64,000 nucleotides of DNA, taken from positions 15,794,889 to 15,858,888 of the forward strand of contig NC_133289.1 in assembly GCF_005239225.2 (NCBI RefSeq). The letters are read 5' to 3'. The position numbers were made by a program, and so were the translations under genes. Source of the stretch: Populus alba. Its lineage: Eukaryota > Streptophyta > Magnoliopsida > Malpighiales > Salicaceae. The notes under the pieces are model-generated. The model did no database searches and was not told the DNA's origin. It saw nothing but the letters and a program-made list of their open reading frames with translations. Of the stretch, positions 23,008 to 35,700 are shown piece by piece. Every line of letters starts with the position of its first letter. The stretch's first letter is position 1.

Positions 23008-24081
23008 TTAACTATAGGAATGATAAGTGTCTTGGCAACCACCTTCAGTGAAACTGTTCTTCTCAGTCGGGTTAGCAATCTTACCTAACCTGATGGCTTG
23101 TTCAATCCTCTCCGCTATAACAACCAAGTCAGTAAAATGTTGTGCAGAGCTTTTAACCAGGTACTCAAAGTATGGAGCTTTAAAGGTGTTGGAAAATAAA
23201 TTGATCATCTCTTTTTCCAACATGGGAGGATTAACTTGTGCAGCTACCTCACTCCATCTCCGGGCATATTCTCTTATGGACTCCTTGTTGTTCTTCTCCA
23301 TAGCTTGCAAGCTTAAACGATCAGGGCCCACGTCTATATTGAACTTATATTGCCTCATGAAGACATCAACTAAGTCCTTCCATTTTTTAACCTTGGTATT
23401 GTCCAACCGCATATACCAGGTGAGGGCAACGTCACTCAAGCTTTCTTGGAAGAAATGAATCAACAGTTTCTCATCATCAACCACCTCGGCCATTTTGTTG
23501 CAGTATGCTTTAAGATGAGTTATAGGGCATTGAGTTCCCGTATATTTGACAAATTCTGGCACTCTAAACTTTTTGGGAATGACAATGTTGGGCACCAAAC
23601 ACATCTCAGCAGCCTTTATAGGATCATATAGGCGAATTCCCTCCAATGCTCTTAATCTTTGCTCCAAGGCAACTAATTTGTTCATACCATCTTCTTTTAC
23701 CCTCTTGCCCTTTTGAGATTCCTTCTCTGTAGAATCAATGGTAAACGACATTCTCGTGGGGTATGCTGGTTGAAAATGCATGGCTTGTTAAAAATCAGAT
23801 GACAACCCATTTGCCCCTAGATTCTATGGATTGAAGGGATTTACGAGCATAGATTCAGGCTGAGCTATAAGCGTTGCTTTTCCGGATTTATCTCTCAAGG
23901 CTTGCTCGAGTAGACTAATAAGCCTTGCGACTTCTTCCTTAAGATTGTCCACCTCTTTTTGATGTTGGGCTTCCAATTGGGTTCTTTCTTCGATTTCCAT
24001 TTGTCTTTTTTCCGAACGAGTGTTATAGATGGGTTTCAATGGGGAACCTATATTTAAACCTGCTAAATGTAAATCATGCAA
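23008..24081 (-). pseudogene. gag: Retrotransposon gag, interrupted
   Basis: The C-terminal open part (23781-23008, 257 codons) has the Retrotrans_gag (PF03732) pattern: FQESLSDVALTWYMRL, then KKWKDLVDVFMRQYKF, SIREYARRWSEVA, and a helical tail. The upstream part (24081-23824, 85 residues) is in the same frame and has a predicted coiled coil (EERTQLEAQHQKEVDNLKEEV). Two in-frame stops (TAG at 23826-23824, TAA at 23790-23788) separate the pieces. Gag would form the particle that packages element RNA. No CCHC zinc knuckle was found after the domain. The break could be recent decay, or the second part could be translated from its own ATG. Confidence 0.85.
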
Positions 24082-24561
24082 TTATGCAAAAATGTTGAAG
24101 CAATTAAAAAATGCGTATGAAATGCGGACTTGCCCTTCACGGGGTGACAACCTAATAGAAAGATTCTAATTATTCAGTGCATCAAAGGGGTTGGTCATTA
24201 TCTAGTCTCAAAGGGTCTCTCGCATGCTCAGTGATCGTCCATGAAAGGTCGATATGAGGCTTACAAGTAGTGTGAAGATAAAGGCCCTGAGTAAAATCAG
24301 TTTGGCATATCAACCACTTCCAAGTAAACAATCAAGCGAGAGTTGGATGGTTTCACGAGTCTTACCCAGGCTAAAGCCATTGGGGTACCGTTACTTTCCC
24401 ACTTATCCTAGGTTATAAAGTGTGTGCTCTCAAAGTGATGCATGGCAACATAAACAAGGATGCATACTAAAGCAGTAAATGCAGGAAAAATAAACAAGTA
24501 AACACAACAAAAAACAAAAAAAAAATAGCAATAATAAGACAAAAGACAAAGCTTAATCCTA

Positions 24562-24580
24562 GTCCCCAGTGGAGTCGTCA
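24562..24580 (-). other. Primer binding site, tRNA-Arg type
   Basis: Three bases after the LTR end CA, the minus strand reads TGACGACTCCACTGGGGAC. From memory this is complementary, apart from one or two mismatches, to the 3' end of a plant tRNA-Arg (…CAGCGGAGTCG-CCA). Ogre-type elements are reported to use tRNA-Arg. The match should be confirmed against tRNA sequences. Confidence 0.7.
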
Positions 24581-25279
24581 TTCTGTCGCACCCGACATCG
24601 CGGCGGCCCTAAAAATAATAATTCTCGATTACGGAAAAAAGAACAGATTCTGGCATCCGGTTCTTTTAGAAAAATGTCTTGTTTGAGGAGTCGCCACCTA
24701 GTATTATGGTCACTAGGAACCCTAACTGGTCAACAGAGATTCTATGGTTCGGGATTGGTTACGTAAAAAGGAAGATATTATCACCCCTTAAACGTTCTGC
24801 CTAAGGCAAACTGCATTGCTAGTTTTGTCTTAAATTGCTAAATGTTTATTAGTTTATGCTATGATGATTTGTTTAAATATTCCTGACTCTGGCGCCAGTG
24901 AATATTCGAGCTCGAATAATTCCAACTCTGGCGTTGGTAAAAATTCGTAGCTAAGAAAAAAAAATTAGATCAATATTTTTTTTTATTCCCTACTCTAGCA
25001 TCCATGAATAAATAAATAAAAATAAATTTATTTTTATGCATGCACATATTTTTTATTTATCTGGCTAAACAAAATAAAAATACAACGAATAAAAATAATA
25101 TAAATTTAAACCGGTATTTTTTATTCCTGACTCTGGCGTCAGTGAATAAACCAATAAATTTACATTATTTTTATTCGTGCATACATATTTTTTATTTTTT
25201 CTATTTTTCTATTTTTTTTATTTTTATTTTTTTTCTATTTTTTTATTTATTTATGTTGCATGGTCTCAAAAAAAAGGTT

Positions 25280-25351
25280 GGGTCACTGGTCCAAACCAGT
25301 GACCCGGTTGGCCACTGTTACATGCATGCGTGAATCACTCACGCATGCATG
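25280..25351. other. Paired hairpins in 5' LTR
   Basis: These are the same two perfect hairpins as in the 3' LTR (arms 25280-25290/25295-25305 and 25321-25333/25339-25351). They are 47-123 bases 3' of the minus-strand splice donor, so they would lie in the intron or in unspliced genomic RNA. Confidence 0.8.
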
Positions 25352-25397
25352 CAGCAGTAATAGGTAATTAATTTACCAAAAGAAGGAAAGCTGAAGG

Positions 25398-25403
25398 ACT
25401 TAC
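25398..25403 (-). promoter_or_regulatory. Consensus splice donor in 5' LTR leader
   Basis: The minus strand reads GCCAG|GTAAGT, a full plant donor consensus. The same site occurs in the 3' LTR (17985-17990) and in the related LTR-like sequence (2083-2088), although the flanks differ between the families. It suggests a spliced leader; no acceptor has been identified. Confidence 0.45.
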
Positions 25404-26349
25404 CTGGCAAGGCCGAGGGAGATGGCTGCTTCAATGGAAAACTGCTGGATGTCACGGTGAGGAAGAGCTGCTGGGGTGGCGCAGCTGCAGGGTGAAGGCG
25501 AAGACGATGTCGATGGTGACGGAGGCTGGCCCGATTGCTACTGCTTCCCCCTCTGTTTCTGTTGCTCTGCGTCTTCTCTAGTCTGTTCTGCTTTCCTCTT
25601 TGTTTTATTTGCTTCTCTCTCTCTCTCGTCGGTTCACCCTCTCCTCCCAGTTCCCCTGTTCTTTCTTCCCCTCCTCGGTTCTGCTCCTTTTCTCAAGCTT
25701 TTTCTTTGGTTTCTAATTTCTTCTCCGGTTCTGTGGTCTCCCCTGTCTTCCCCCAAGTTTTTTTTCTTCTGCTCGTGGCTTTCTTCTTTAGCCTCCTCTG
25801 TTTCTTTGAGAAGAAACAGAGGAACGAAAGTCTTTTTTTTTAAGTCTCCCCGGTTCTGTGATCACCAGTGGCTTTTCGGTTCTCTCCTCCCCCTCCTGGT
25901 TCAGTCTCCTATGCTTTCTTCTCTTCCTGCGTCTTCTCCCATGCGTTCTTTCTTTTCCACAGTTCGTGGCTCCCTTTTTTTCTTTTTTTCCTCTCCTCGG
26001 TTCTGTCCCTTTTCCTCTATGTTGTGTTTGCTCTCTTCTAGTTTTCGTTCGTCCTTTTCTCTAACTCTCCCCCCTTTTCTCCAGCCGTTTTTTCTAGTTT
26101 TATCCTCCCTTAGAATGCCATCCGGTTGATCACGTTCTCTGTTTTAATGCAGGAGTAAAGGCAGCAGTTTTCTTCTTTTTTTTTTCGGGTGAAGAAGATG
26201 AAGAGTGTTGAGGTTATTTTGCCTTTTGGTCCTTGATGTTTTGAAAGTGTTGTAATCAAGCCCTTGGATAAACTTTAATTGGACCCCTGCATTTCAGTGA
26301 ATTTTAAGTTGGTCCTGGGATTTTAATTTTCGCAATTTGGACCCCAATT

Positions 26350-26655
26350 AAACCCCAAACTTTGATATTTCTTCAATTAAATCCCTAATTGGATTAATTA
26401 AATTAAATTTCAAGCTTAATTAAGTCCAAAAACTTATCAACTCTCCAATTAAACCCTTGATTGGATTAATTAAATTAAATTTCAAGCTTAATTAAGTCTC
26501 AAAACTTATCAATTCTCCAATTAAGCCCTTAATTGGATTAATTAGATTAATTTTCAAGCTTAATTAAGTCTCAAAACTTATCAATTCTCCACTTAAATCC
26601 TTGATTGGATTAATTAGATTAATTTCAAAATTTAATTAAACCCCAAAGCTTCTAA
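26350..26655. repeat. Four 72-bp tandem repeats in 5' LTR
   Basis: Same array as at 18940-19240, with a few substitutions between the two LTRs. Its place upstream of the putative leader fits a U3 enhancer-like block. Confidence 0.85.
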
Positions 26656-26809
26656 TCATGTTGCCCTTAACCCAAATTTTAATTCATTCTTTATTTATTT
26701 CATTTTACTTTTTTTCATCATTATTTTTTTTATCATCATTTTTTTATCCTTTTCAGTAAATGAAATAATAATAATAAAAATAAGAATGGTCAAAAATTGA
26801 GTTATGACA

Positions 26810-26814
26810 CTCCT
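26810..26814. repeat. Target-site duplication CTCCT (right)
   Basis: This is the second copy of the pentamer at 17169-17173, directly after ...GTTATGACA at the LTR end. Confidence 0.9.
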
Positions 26815-27790
26815 TGTTAGTAATCACATGATACATGTTTGTAAAAAAAAATCCATTCTAGTCAACTATAACTAAATTGCATTACCTTAACCTTAATTGA
26901 AAAATTTTATAGCAAATTCAATTAAACTTCCAAAATTTAATGCTAAATCAAACTTAACAAAATATGAACATAATCCATGATACATTATCAATTGATATTT
27001 TTCATGTTTAATTGCATTAATTCAAATACAAATTCATAGAAAATTAATTTAATTCCAAGAAAATATTAAATTCATCAACTTATCAACAATTCAATGAAGA
27101 GTATAATTCGTCATAATTCAACCATATTTATGCTCTATTGCACGAGCATGTGTGCATATTTAAATTCATTATTAGTTAATTCCAACAATATACACAAAAT
27201 CTCTAATTTGACAACTTAACCTAAATTAAACACAACACATGATTAATTGAAATAATTAATTCAACTTATTTTCATGCTCAACTATATCAAATAAACTCTA
27301 ATTGAATGTATTTTTAATTAATTTATCATTGATTCAACAAACTCTAAATTCAACCTAAATAATTATTTGATTTATAGCAAGCCAAATACAAATTAATAGC
27401 AATTTCGTATGTCTAACTTGCTTATAGGACTATAAGAATGGTTAGAGCGGCGGTAGCAACGATTGTGGCAACATAGGGAATGGTGGATTTTCAACATAAA
27501 AAATTCAACGGATGCGTAGAGACTAGGATGAGTTCGATTTTTTATTGATTTAAAGGCAAAATCTAAGTGTTTAGCGGGTTTTTTAAGAGAGAAGTGGGGG
27601 TGAGGTGGTTTTTTCCGTGAGAAAGAGAGACAATGTTGTGTGCTCGATCTGTTTAGATTTTAATTAATGCCGTGCTTGTGAAGTATAACATCTTAAGTTG
27701 TCGTGTTTTTAAAGTGTGATATTTAATAAATATTGTGTTTTAAAAGCATGAGAAGATCAAACTATATCAATTTGGTAAATGTTTTTCCAA
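26815..27790 (-). mobile_element. Right half of the interrupted unidentified element
   Basis: It continues the sequence broken by the LTR element. 26820-27420 is AT-rich and intron-like. 27430-27640 is more GC-rich and could be leader sequence on the minus strand. 27660-27790 contains terminus-like motifs (TTAAAGTGTGATATTTAATAA and AGATCAAACTATATCAA) that are loosely inverted relative to 16150-16310. No domain was recognised. Confidence 0.3.
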
Positions 27791-30700
27791 GGATGTCATT
27801 CCCTTGCATTTTAAAGTTTTCGGTGCTGCTAATTTTTTTTTTTTTTTTTTGAAAAAAAACCCAATAAGAAAAGGACAGTCCAACCAAGAACAGATCTCTC
27901 AACATTAATTACTCTCTTTGACAAAAACCAATGCAAGCAAATTACTTTGAACATTGAAAAGTAGAAAATCCTTCAAAACAAAGGCAGCGTCTGTCTCGCA
28001 CCCATATCTTCTCAAAGATACTTACATGTTAACTTTCCTTACTCACTCTCAGTGTTTTGGCAAATTCCTGCTAAAAAGTCTCACGTTTTTAGGTACAAGT
28101 TGCAGTCAACCATCTTTTGTATGAATTAAGTCTACAAAACAATGCAAGAATTCTTAAAATATGCTAGTTTGATATAGAATTCTAGATAGCAACTTTGGCC
28201 CCCGGCTTGAGCACTCCTCCTAAAAGTGCTTTCTTTGTTTTTTTCTCTGAGCCCTGGCAGGCAGTTCTTGTTGAACCTTGATGAGGATGGGTGATGATGA
28301 TACAATGCGCGTACAGAAGCATTTATGGTTGTAGTTGAAAGTGGGCTGTGCTTTGTATTGAGATTTAAGGCAAATATATATATATATTTTTCGCGACTAG
28401 GGCCTCACACAGACATTTGGTGGACAGCAATGATTCTTCGGTATCACTCATTTGGCTGAAAAGATACAAGATAAGCATGCTTGTATTTCACTTGTGTGTC
28501 CACCCAACTGGGAGAAAAAAATGTGATTTTTCACTGTGACAAATCCTCAAGTAATAATATAATTAGTGAGATCGAAGAGCCTGCAGCTAGTGCTGCTTAT
28601 ATATATATATATATGATGGACTTTGTTGTTTCGTTTTTAAAAACCTTTCATCCAATGATTTAAGGTCATAACGTGCATGCTCAGACCAAGGTTTTATGAT
28701 CGTTTGTTTAATTACTAGAGTGATTACTTAAGCTTTTGCCATCCACTAATTGCGACAAGATTAATTAAACTAATCTGGTAGGTCCCTTCGAAAGCTGGGA
28801 TGTCTTAACTTTTAAAAACAAGTTTTGAAATCTAACTTTATGGTTTAATTGAGACCCAATTAGACACTCAAAGTGCTGCTTCTGTTGATGAAAGTTCTGT
28901 CTTACGTAGGCATGGGTTTCTTTCACATGTGTATCCAAAAGGTTCAGTCGTCTGGTTTTTTATCTTCTTCTTCTTCTTCTTCTTCTTCTTCTCTCCTCAT
29001 CCTTGTCCTCTTAATAAAAAGTTAATAATTGCTTGTGTGTAAAGATTGGTGCTTAGAAAAAGCCAAATTTCCAACCACTAGTGGGGCAAAAGGCACCACC
29101 TCTTCTCCCTGCCGGCGTTTTCAATTGTTAGTAATTCTCAAGGATTCCCAAAACTCCCTAAAGTTGAAGGAAGAAGACGCAATGTTATTTCGAATGAAGT
29201 TTTTTTAGGTGGGAATTTAGCAGCTTCCCATTTTTATATTAGTCTTACAAAATTACATAAGAAATTATATTTTTTTTTATTTAATTTCTCCTGTGAGTAT
29301 GTCGCCTTTAATATATATTTCTCCTTTTTGGGTGGACAATTTAATATCACCCTCAAACTTTTCCTAGAATTCTTTTTTCTAAGCAATGGTACAAATTTTC
29401 TACTTGCACAAAGGGAAAACGATGGTAACCTTTTGCTTTATTGATGCATGCTTTATCTTACCCAATTCATCTCATATAAAAAGTAAGACCGATTTCCTTT
29501 ATTCTCAATTAAAAGGGGAGAGTAGAAAAGGAAATGCTAGAGGTAGGGAGGGAGGGAGGGAGGGAGGGAGTGGTGCTTGAAAGTCTAATTGCTTTGAGTA
29601 CAAGAAGCTACCAAAATCCTTTTTAGGCTCTCAATTCTCCCCAGCTGTGAGTGACTTGTTGTAAAATGTGTTTGCTTAAAGTTTGACCTTTCATGACATG
29701 ATTATCACCGATTTTTATTATATATATATACTTGCAAAAGCAATGTGGGGTTTGGCTTGCATTAGTGAAAAGAGCTATGGGCCCTTCTGTCTCGTGATAT
29801 TCCATCAATTAGCCTTTGTGACGAACACTTTAACCCATTTCGTGATATATGGATTGATCGGCTGAGATTCGAACTAGATGGGGAAGGAGGAGAGGGCCTT
29901 TTTTGTGTTGTAAGATCTAAGTCAAATAAAATGCAACTTTAACAATCACATAGCTTGAAGAAAAATTAATATAGCGATATCCTTACAAGGGGGATCATTC
30001 GTCGATCATAGCAATCCTTACTTGGACGAAAATTTATGTTTTTTTCAAAGTCTTTTATTGAATTATGGCTCCTCTATTATTGGTGGGGTTGGGAAGGGAT
30101 AATGGTATATAGCGAGGGGGGACTTTTTCCTGATTTAGGAACCAATTACAAAGCAACACCACCTTTTGATAATGATACTAAAGGCAAAATTAAATAATCT
30201 TGAGAATGGTTTTTCAATTCATATCGGTGAAGATGTAGAAATGATGAGTAGAGATCTTAGAAGAAGTTTGTAAAAGTGGGAGAAAAGGAACATGAGGTCA
30301 CATGAGAAGTCTTTCGAAAGTGGAGGTGTATTGTTATGGTACCATGCATGCTGAAGATGTGGGCATGCATGCTAGAGACTTTTTTTATTTTTAATAGAAA
30401 GTGTAGTTATAATTATTTTTAAAGTATTTTTTATTTAAAAATATATTAAAATAATATATTTTTTATTTTTTTAAAATTATTTTTGATATTAATGCATCAA
30501 AATAATCTAAAAACACCAAAAAAATATTAATTTAATGTAAAAAAACAGAAAAATATAAGAGTAGATTTTAATTATTTACGTGAGTAAACTGATAAAATAA
30601 ATGATATAAACGTTGTATAATCTTATGCTTTGTCTTTCGAAAATATAGAATTTTGTTAACTTTTATTTGTTGTAAATGCAGCATCGTTAAGAAAATAAAA

Positions 30701-31120
30701 TACTTGAAACCCTAGTTGAGAAATCCAAATTTGAAGAAATGAAACTTCACATCCCATTCTTGGCTGCTTGGAGTACAGGGCCATTAATGGCGGCCATCTA
30801 ATATTTTGTCATCTATAGGAGCCACCGAGCCTCCATTAATTATTTTCCTGCCAATTTGTACTTAGTTGAAGGGGTTTTTTATTATTATTATTATTTCAAT
30901 TCAATTTATTGCAGGTAACGTTGTAAAACATGGTGAAAATATAAGCTGGTGTTATAACCTTTTTCTGAACAAAAGATATATATAAAATCATCCTTCAACG
31001 TAATGTATTTATATATGCTGCAGTTCTACGTAATGGATGTATATATGCATTAATAAAATGTTTCAACATGAACCCATAACTGTCACCATGAACACACACA
31101 TACGCTAGCTCTATCTAACC
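27791..31120. other. Intergenic DNA with simple repeats
   Basis: No supported gene. It includes a T/A homopolymer block (27832-27860), a (TTC)n tract (about 28965-28993), a (GGGA)n run (about 29548-29570) and one copy of the AT-rich dispersed repeat (30395-30560). Small ORFs of 60-64 codons (28481, 29386, 29683) have no recognisable features. Confidence 0.5.
30395..30560 (+). repeat. AT-rich dispersed repeat (copy 2)
   Basis: Matches the 14328-14520 copy in block order (TTTAAAAATATATTAAAATAA, TTTTTTATTTTTTTAAAAT, then TTTTTGATATTAATGCATCA and AACACCAAAAAAATATTAAT). Noncoding. Confidence 0.5.
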
Positions 31121-31126
31121 ACGCTC

Positions 31127-31127
<1 letters not shown>

Positions 31128-31184
<57 letters not shown>
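31128..31184. repeat. (TA)n-(GA)n compound microsatellite
   Basis: About 16 TA units (to 31160) pass directly into 12 AG/GA units (31161-31184). Confidence 0.95.
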
Positions 31185-32746
31185 CACGTTATTTTTATCT
31201 AAACATTTAATTAAATAAATAAATAATCATTTAAGTAAATAAATAAAAATAACTAATCATTAATAATAAATAAAAGAGAAATAAAAAAATTAAAAGATAA
31301 ATGTAGATCAAGATATTCAATTATATAAAATAAGATATTTACCTGACTATGTTCACTAAACATGTTTATTTAAATAAAATAAAAAGATAAATTTACACTC
31401 TATAAAACTCGTGGCCTGAAAAATAAACACAAATGAAATTGACTGCATAAACTAACACCCTAAAAAAATATGATGCAAGGCCAAAAACATCAGAATTATT
31501 ATTTTTACAAGAATATTTTTATTTTGAAAAATAAATTTTATTTATATAAAACAAAAAAAATATAGATGAATTAAACAATATCTTGAAAAATCAAACTAAA
31601 AAAAATTATATTCTAAAAAATAATGCAAAACCTGTGACCTAAGTCATGAGACCTGGATAAATTTATAGAAAATAAATTGAATAAAATCACAAAACTAATA
31701 TTAAAAAAAAACTAATGCATAATGATAAGATTGCATGAAGTTGAATCCCTAACAAATCAAACATTAAAAAATAAAACCAGGAAAGAAAATCAATCACACA
31801 AAAGAATCTAAAAAAAAAGAGGGTGAAAATAAAAAATAATAATCAGAGGGAAATCAATTCAATTAGAGGGTTAAATTGAATTGAAAAATAGTTTTAACAA
31901 AAGAAAAAATAAATCAAAAGAATAAGGGTCAATTTAAAAACAAATAAAACAATAAAAACTTTAATTGAATGATGAAATTGAAATCCAAAAAAACTTTAAT
32001 AGAAAGGCCAAAGAAAATAATTAAAAACCAAAAGTATAAGAATCGAAATGAAAAACAAAACACATGATATATTGTAATTAAAAGACTAAATTGAAAAAAA
32101 ATATTCTAAAATGAATAAGAATGAAATAAGAAATTAAAATAATGAAGACTATAATTAAAAAATAAAAATAGAACAATCATGTACTTTACTTAACAAGAAA
32201 GAGAAAAAAAAGAAAAGAAAAGAAACAAGAGGCGATAATTTTACCATTATATGTCATCATGCGTCACACCATTTGAAAGAGGACATGGTGACTCATTCAA
32301 AGAGATAATGGAAGGTCAAGTTTTGCCACATTATGACACCACACGTGCCACCTGAATGGTAAATGTCTTTTCTAAGGTAAAAATCATACTTTAACTCTAT
32401 ATGAATATTGAAAAAAATCCCCAAAACTCTTGTCCAACAATCCAATATTATTTTGATTTTAGTATAGAAATGTATTTTTACTGTTTAAAAGTTTATAAAA
32501 AGTAAAAAAAGATTATTTATAAACAACTCTAAATTTTGTTGATTTTAGGGATAAAATAATATTTTTACTGTGCAAACAAAAAAGACCTATAAACCTTTGA
32601 ATAATCTTTTAGTGACCAATGAACAAGTGAAAATGACCAAAACATCCCCACCCTCCAGGCCTTTTTCTTTTCCACTCAAGGATAAAAAGGTAATTTTAAA
32701 ATATAAATTCACAATAAATTATATCTATGACAATAATGAAAGACTC

Positions 32747-32791
<45 letters not shown>

Positions 32792-35700
32792 ATTTTCAAA
32801 TCATTTTACATATGTTAATTACATATTTTGAATCCTATCCATGCAAAAATAGAGGTCTAGCAGTAACGGAAGGTTTCAAATCGCCATTAATTAGCAGCAG
32901 AGGGTTCTGTTTGGACCAAAATAATGTAGAGAGTTTGATTTGACTGAATATAAAAAGTAGAGGGACAAACACTGATTTATAGCTGAAATAATAAACAGCT
33001 TTGAGAAAAGATCATGGAATCAATCATAGCTGAATAAATTATGTAAAACCATAATTAAAAAATAAAAATGAAAAGAAAGTGATGTAAAACCATAGTTTTT
33101 CCACCAAATGGCATAGCAAAGAGAACGGAAAGGGGGAGGGGTCGGTGTTTTTTGGAACCATTTTCCATGTAGTTAATCATGGCCATTGTGGGATAAGGCT
33201 AGCAGCTATTTTTATCCTCCAAATTCCATTACAGGCCTTGGTTTTCATTTTTCATTTTTTATTTTTTATTTTTTATTTTTCAGCAACTCTTCCTTTTATT
33301 TTCAGTCTATAAAACAAAGTCGATGGGAGAATCACTGTGTTGTCGTTTAAATAAAAGACTCGATCTGAGTTGATATGTGAAGCGTCTTCTCCTTGACGCC
33401 AAAATATTCTTTAATGGAAACTAACGGAAGTTGATTTGATGCGAGGTAATAAGGGTGAAAGAGTTCCATAATAACACTAGCTAGTCAAGAGTTCGACCAT
33501 CTTGCGAGCCTTTTGCTTGTTCAACGGATAATTATTTCCTTCTTTTTGCCCCACAACTTGATATATATCAATGGATGCATGATGGCAACTAGAAAAAAAA
33601 AAAACATGGAGCTTTTTGGGAATTGGCATCATCTGCTACAAGCTAGTCGCTAGCGAGCAAGATTAGCATTTGCTTCTGTAATTCACATGGATCATGATGT
33701 TCGTAAGAGCTAGCAGACATCATTTGGTGTCAAGTGACCAAATTCGGGTCAATTCTCAAAAACAGTTTTTCTTCACTTCTTGTAAGAATTTTTTTAGTTT
33801 ATTGAATGATCCAAGCATGGAATTTTTATCTTTTTATACAAGTTCAGCTCCAATAATTACATGGGAAGAAGTTCTTAGGCTGATCACTCAATGTAAAGTG
33901 CTTTACCACTTCAAAAGTCAAACAAGCTCTCTTTTTTGAAAGTTTTTTTTTTTTTTTTCCAAGAACAGTGCAGCCAGAGAAAAAAATATCCTTTTTGACC
34001 TTTGAAAATCAATCCTCGGTGAGAAGACTATCGTGTCATGCTTAATTATTAACCTATATGTATTTACGACTTTTGAGTCAATAAATATATGTGAGCACAA
34101 GCATTTTCAACTCTGTAAGGTTACAGATGGAAGCAACCCAAGTAGACTTCTTATCTGCTTTACCAACATCGTTCATAGGTATAATGGAGAGAAATCGACT
34201 TAAGCTTTGATTGGCATGTCATGTCTTCGCCTTATACTTTAAGTATTGAAAATTTGTCCAAGTCTCCTGTGAAAATTCCAGAGACAGCCATAGATTTATA
34301 TCTCACACGTTACAATATTACGAAAAAAAAAAAAAAAACTTGTCGTCTTTAATAAATCCATGAATTTTAGGATAATGATTGTCATAAACAAAGATTCTGT
34401 ACTCGTATTTTAAACAAGTATTTAATTAAAAAAGAAAAGAAAAAAAAGAAGAAGAAGAAAGAGGAGAGACAGAGAAAGGAAAACGAGGGGAGGCAGGTGG
34501 TCTGGCAAGTGCTAAGATACGTGGAGAGAGGAGTAAAAAATGCACAAAGTGGAAAAAGGCTCTTTCAGATTCCCTTTGTTCAAAAGGAGAGGACAGTTTT
34601 CACGCGTCATCTCTCCTCTCAGTTTTCTCGTCTCCTCACACCTCCAATTTATCTACTCGTAATAATGTTGAATTCAAGAATAACCCTATCTTGTTATAAG
34701 AATGAAAAAGAAAGCTCAAGTAAAGCATAGTTATTAAAATCATCCAGAAATTTAACTTTATTAAAATAATCATGTAATCTAGTCAATCTTGAAACGATAT
34801 TGTCTTAAGAATAAAAAAATATACACATCATAATTCTAGATAAAAATTAAAAATAAGGTTTTCATGACTAAATCTTATATTGGTTTAAAAGATTCAACCG
34901 AGATAAAACCTGACCGGTTAAGTTATTCAAGTTTAACAAGATTAATATCTAAAATTATTTAATAACAAACTAAAACTAAGCTTTGACTAAGTTTCGAACC
35001 TATAAATCTTTTAATCACCTTATGAAATTAGTCTGGATTTGATAAATATATGATTTAGAGCATGTTTATTATAACAATCTCTAATCTATATAACTATATA
35101 TTTTAATTTCAGTAATCAACTTTTAAAGTACCGCTAATTTCAGTTATCAACTTTCTTTGGTCCCACGAGAACCATGACATGTAATTTTTGAAGGTTTTTT
35201 TTATAATATTAAAGGAAGAAGATATATAGATGGAGTTGATAAATGACCTAGTCATCTTGATGAACACGAAATACGCTTAGATATATAATTTGTGCATTAG
35301 AAATATTTGTGCTTTTCTCTCCCTTATAACTGCTTGAATGCACTACAGTTTTAAGCCTCCCGGTTTATGAAGAAGTAAGAAATAATAATGATCTATTTTA
35401 TGAGATAAATAGTAACACTTTTAATCTGAAGAAGCATTGTTCTTTTTTTTCTTTTTTTAATTACTTAATCATTTGCAAATATCACAGTTAATAAAACAGT
35501 TTATTAATTATATCAAAATATGACAAGGTAAATTGTTTTTGTAGGGCAGAGTAAGTAAATATAAAAAATATATTTTGATTCATAATTCTACATAATCATT
35601 TTTATTAACATAACTACGAGATAAATATTATATCAGCATGTTTATAGTGAGAGCCATCCATCCAAGATGTCATTAATTAGCAGTGTGATTTACAAATTTA

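Larger units (their letters stand above)
17174..26809 (-). mobile_element. Gag-only LTR retrotransposon, Ty3/gypsy (Tat/Ogre-like features)
   Basis: Two nearly identical LTRs (17174-19396 and 24584-26809) flank a 5.2-kb interior. Insertion is proved by the perfect direct repeat CTCCT at 17169-17173 and 26810-26814. Orientation is minus by three independent signs: a primer binding site next to the right LTR, a polypurine tract next to the left LTR, and a minus-strand gag. No protease, reverse transcriptase, RNase H or integrase was found, so the element is non-autonomous. The space between gag and the 3' LTR holds two minisatellite arrays. About twenty substitutions between LTRs were counted by eye (about 1%), so insertion is fairly recent. 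The tRNA-Arg primer and 3' arrays recall the Ogre/Tat lineage; that lineage call is inferred. Confidence 0.9.
24584..26809 (-). repeat. 5' LTR
   Basis: It is the near-identical partner of 17174-19396, differing by scattered substitutions and small changes in T-runs. In element orientation this copy would provide the promoter. The splice donor (25398-25403) and hairpins (25280-25305, 25321-25351) would then lie in its transcribed part. No clear TATA box was found on the minus strand between the 72-bp repeats and the donor. Confidence 0.92.

Noticed and set aside
23825..23850. miR159-like word (GGATTGAAGGGA)
   Set aside because: It lies in gag on the antisense strand with no precursor hairpin around it, so it is a chance match.
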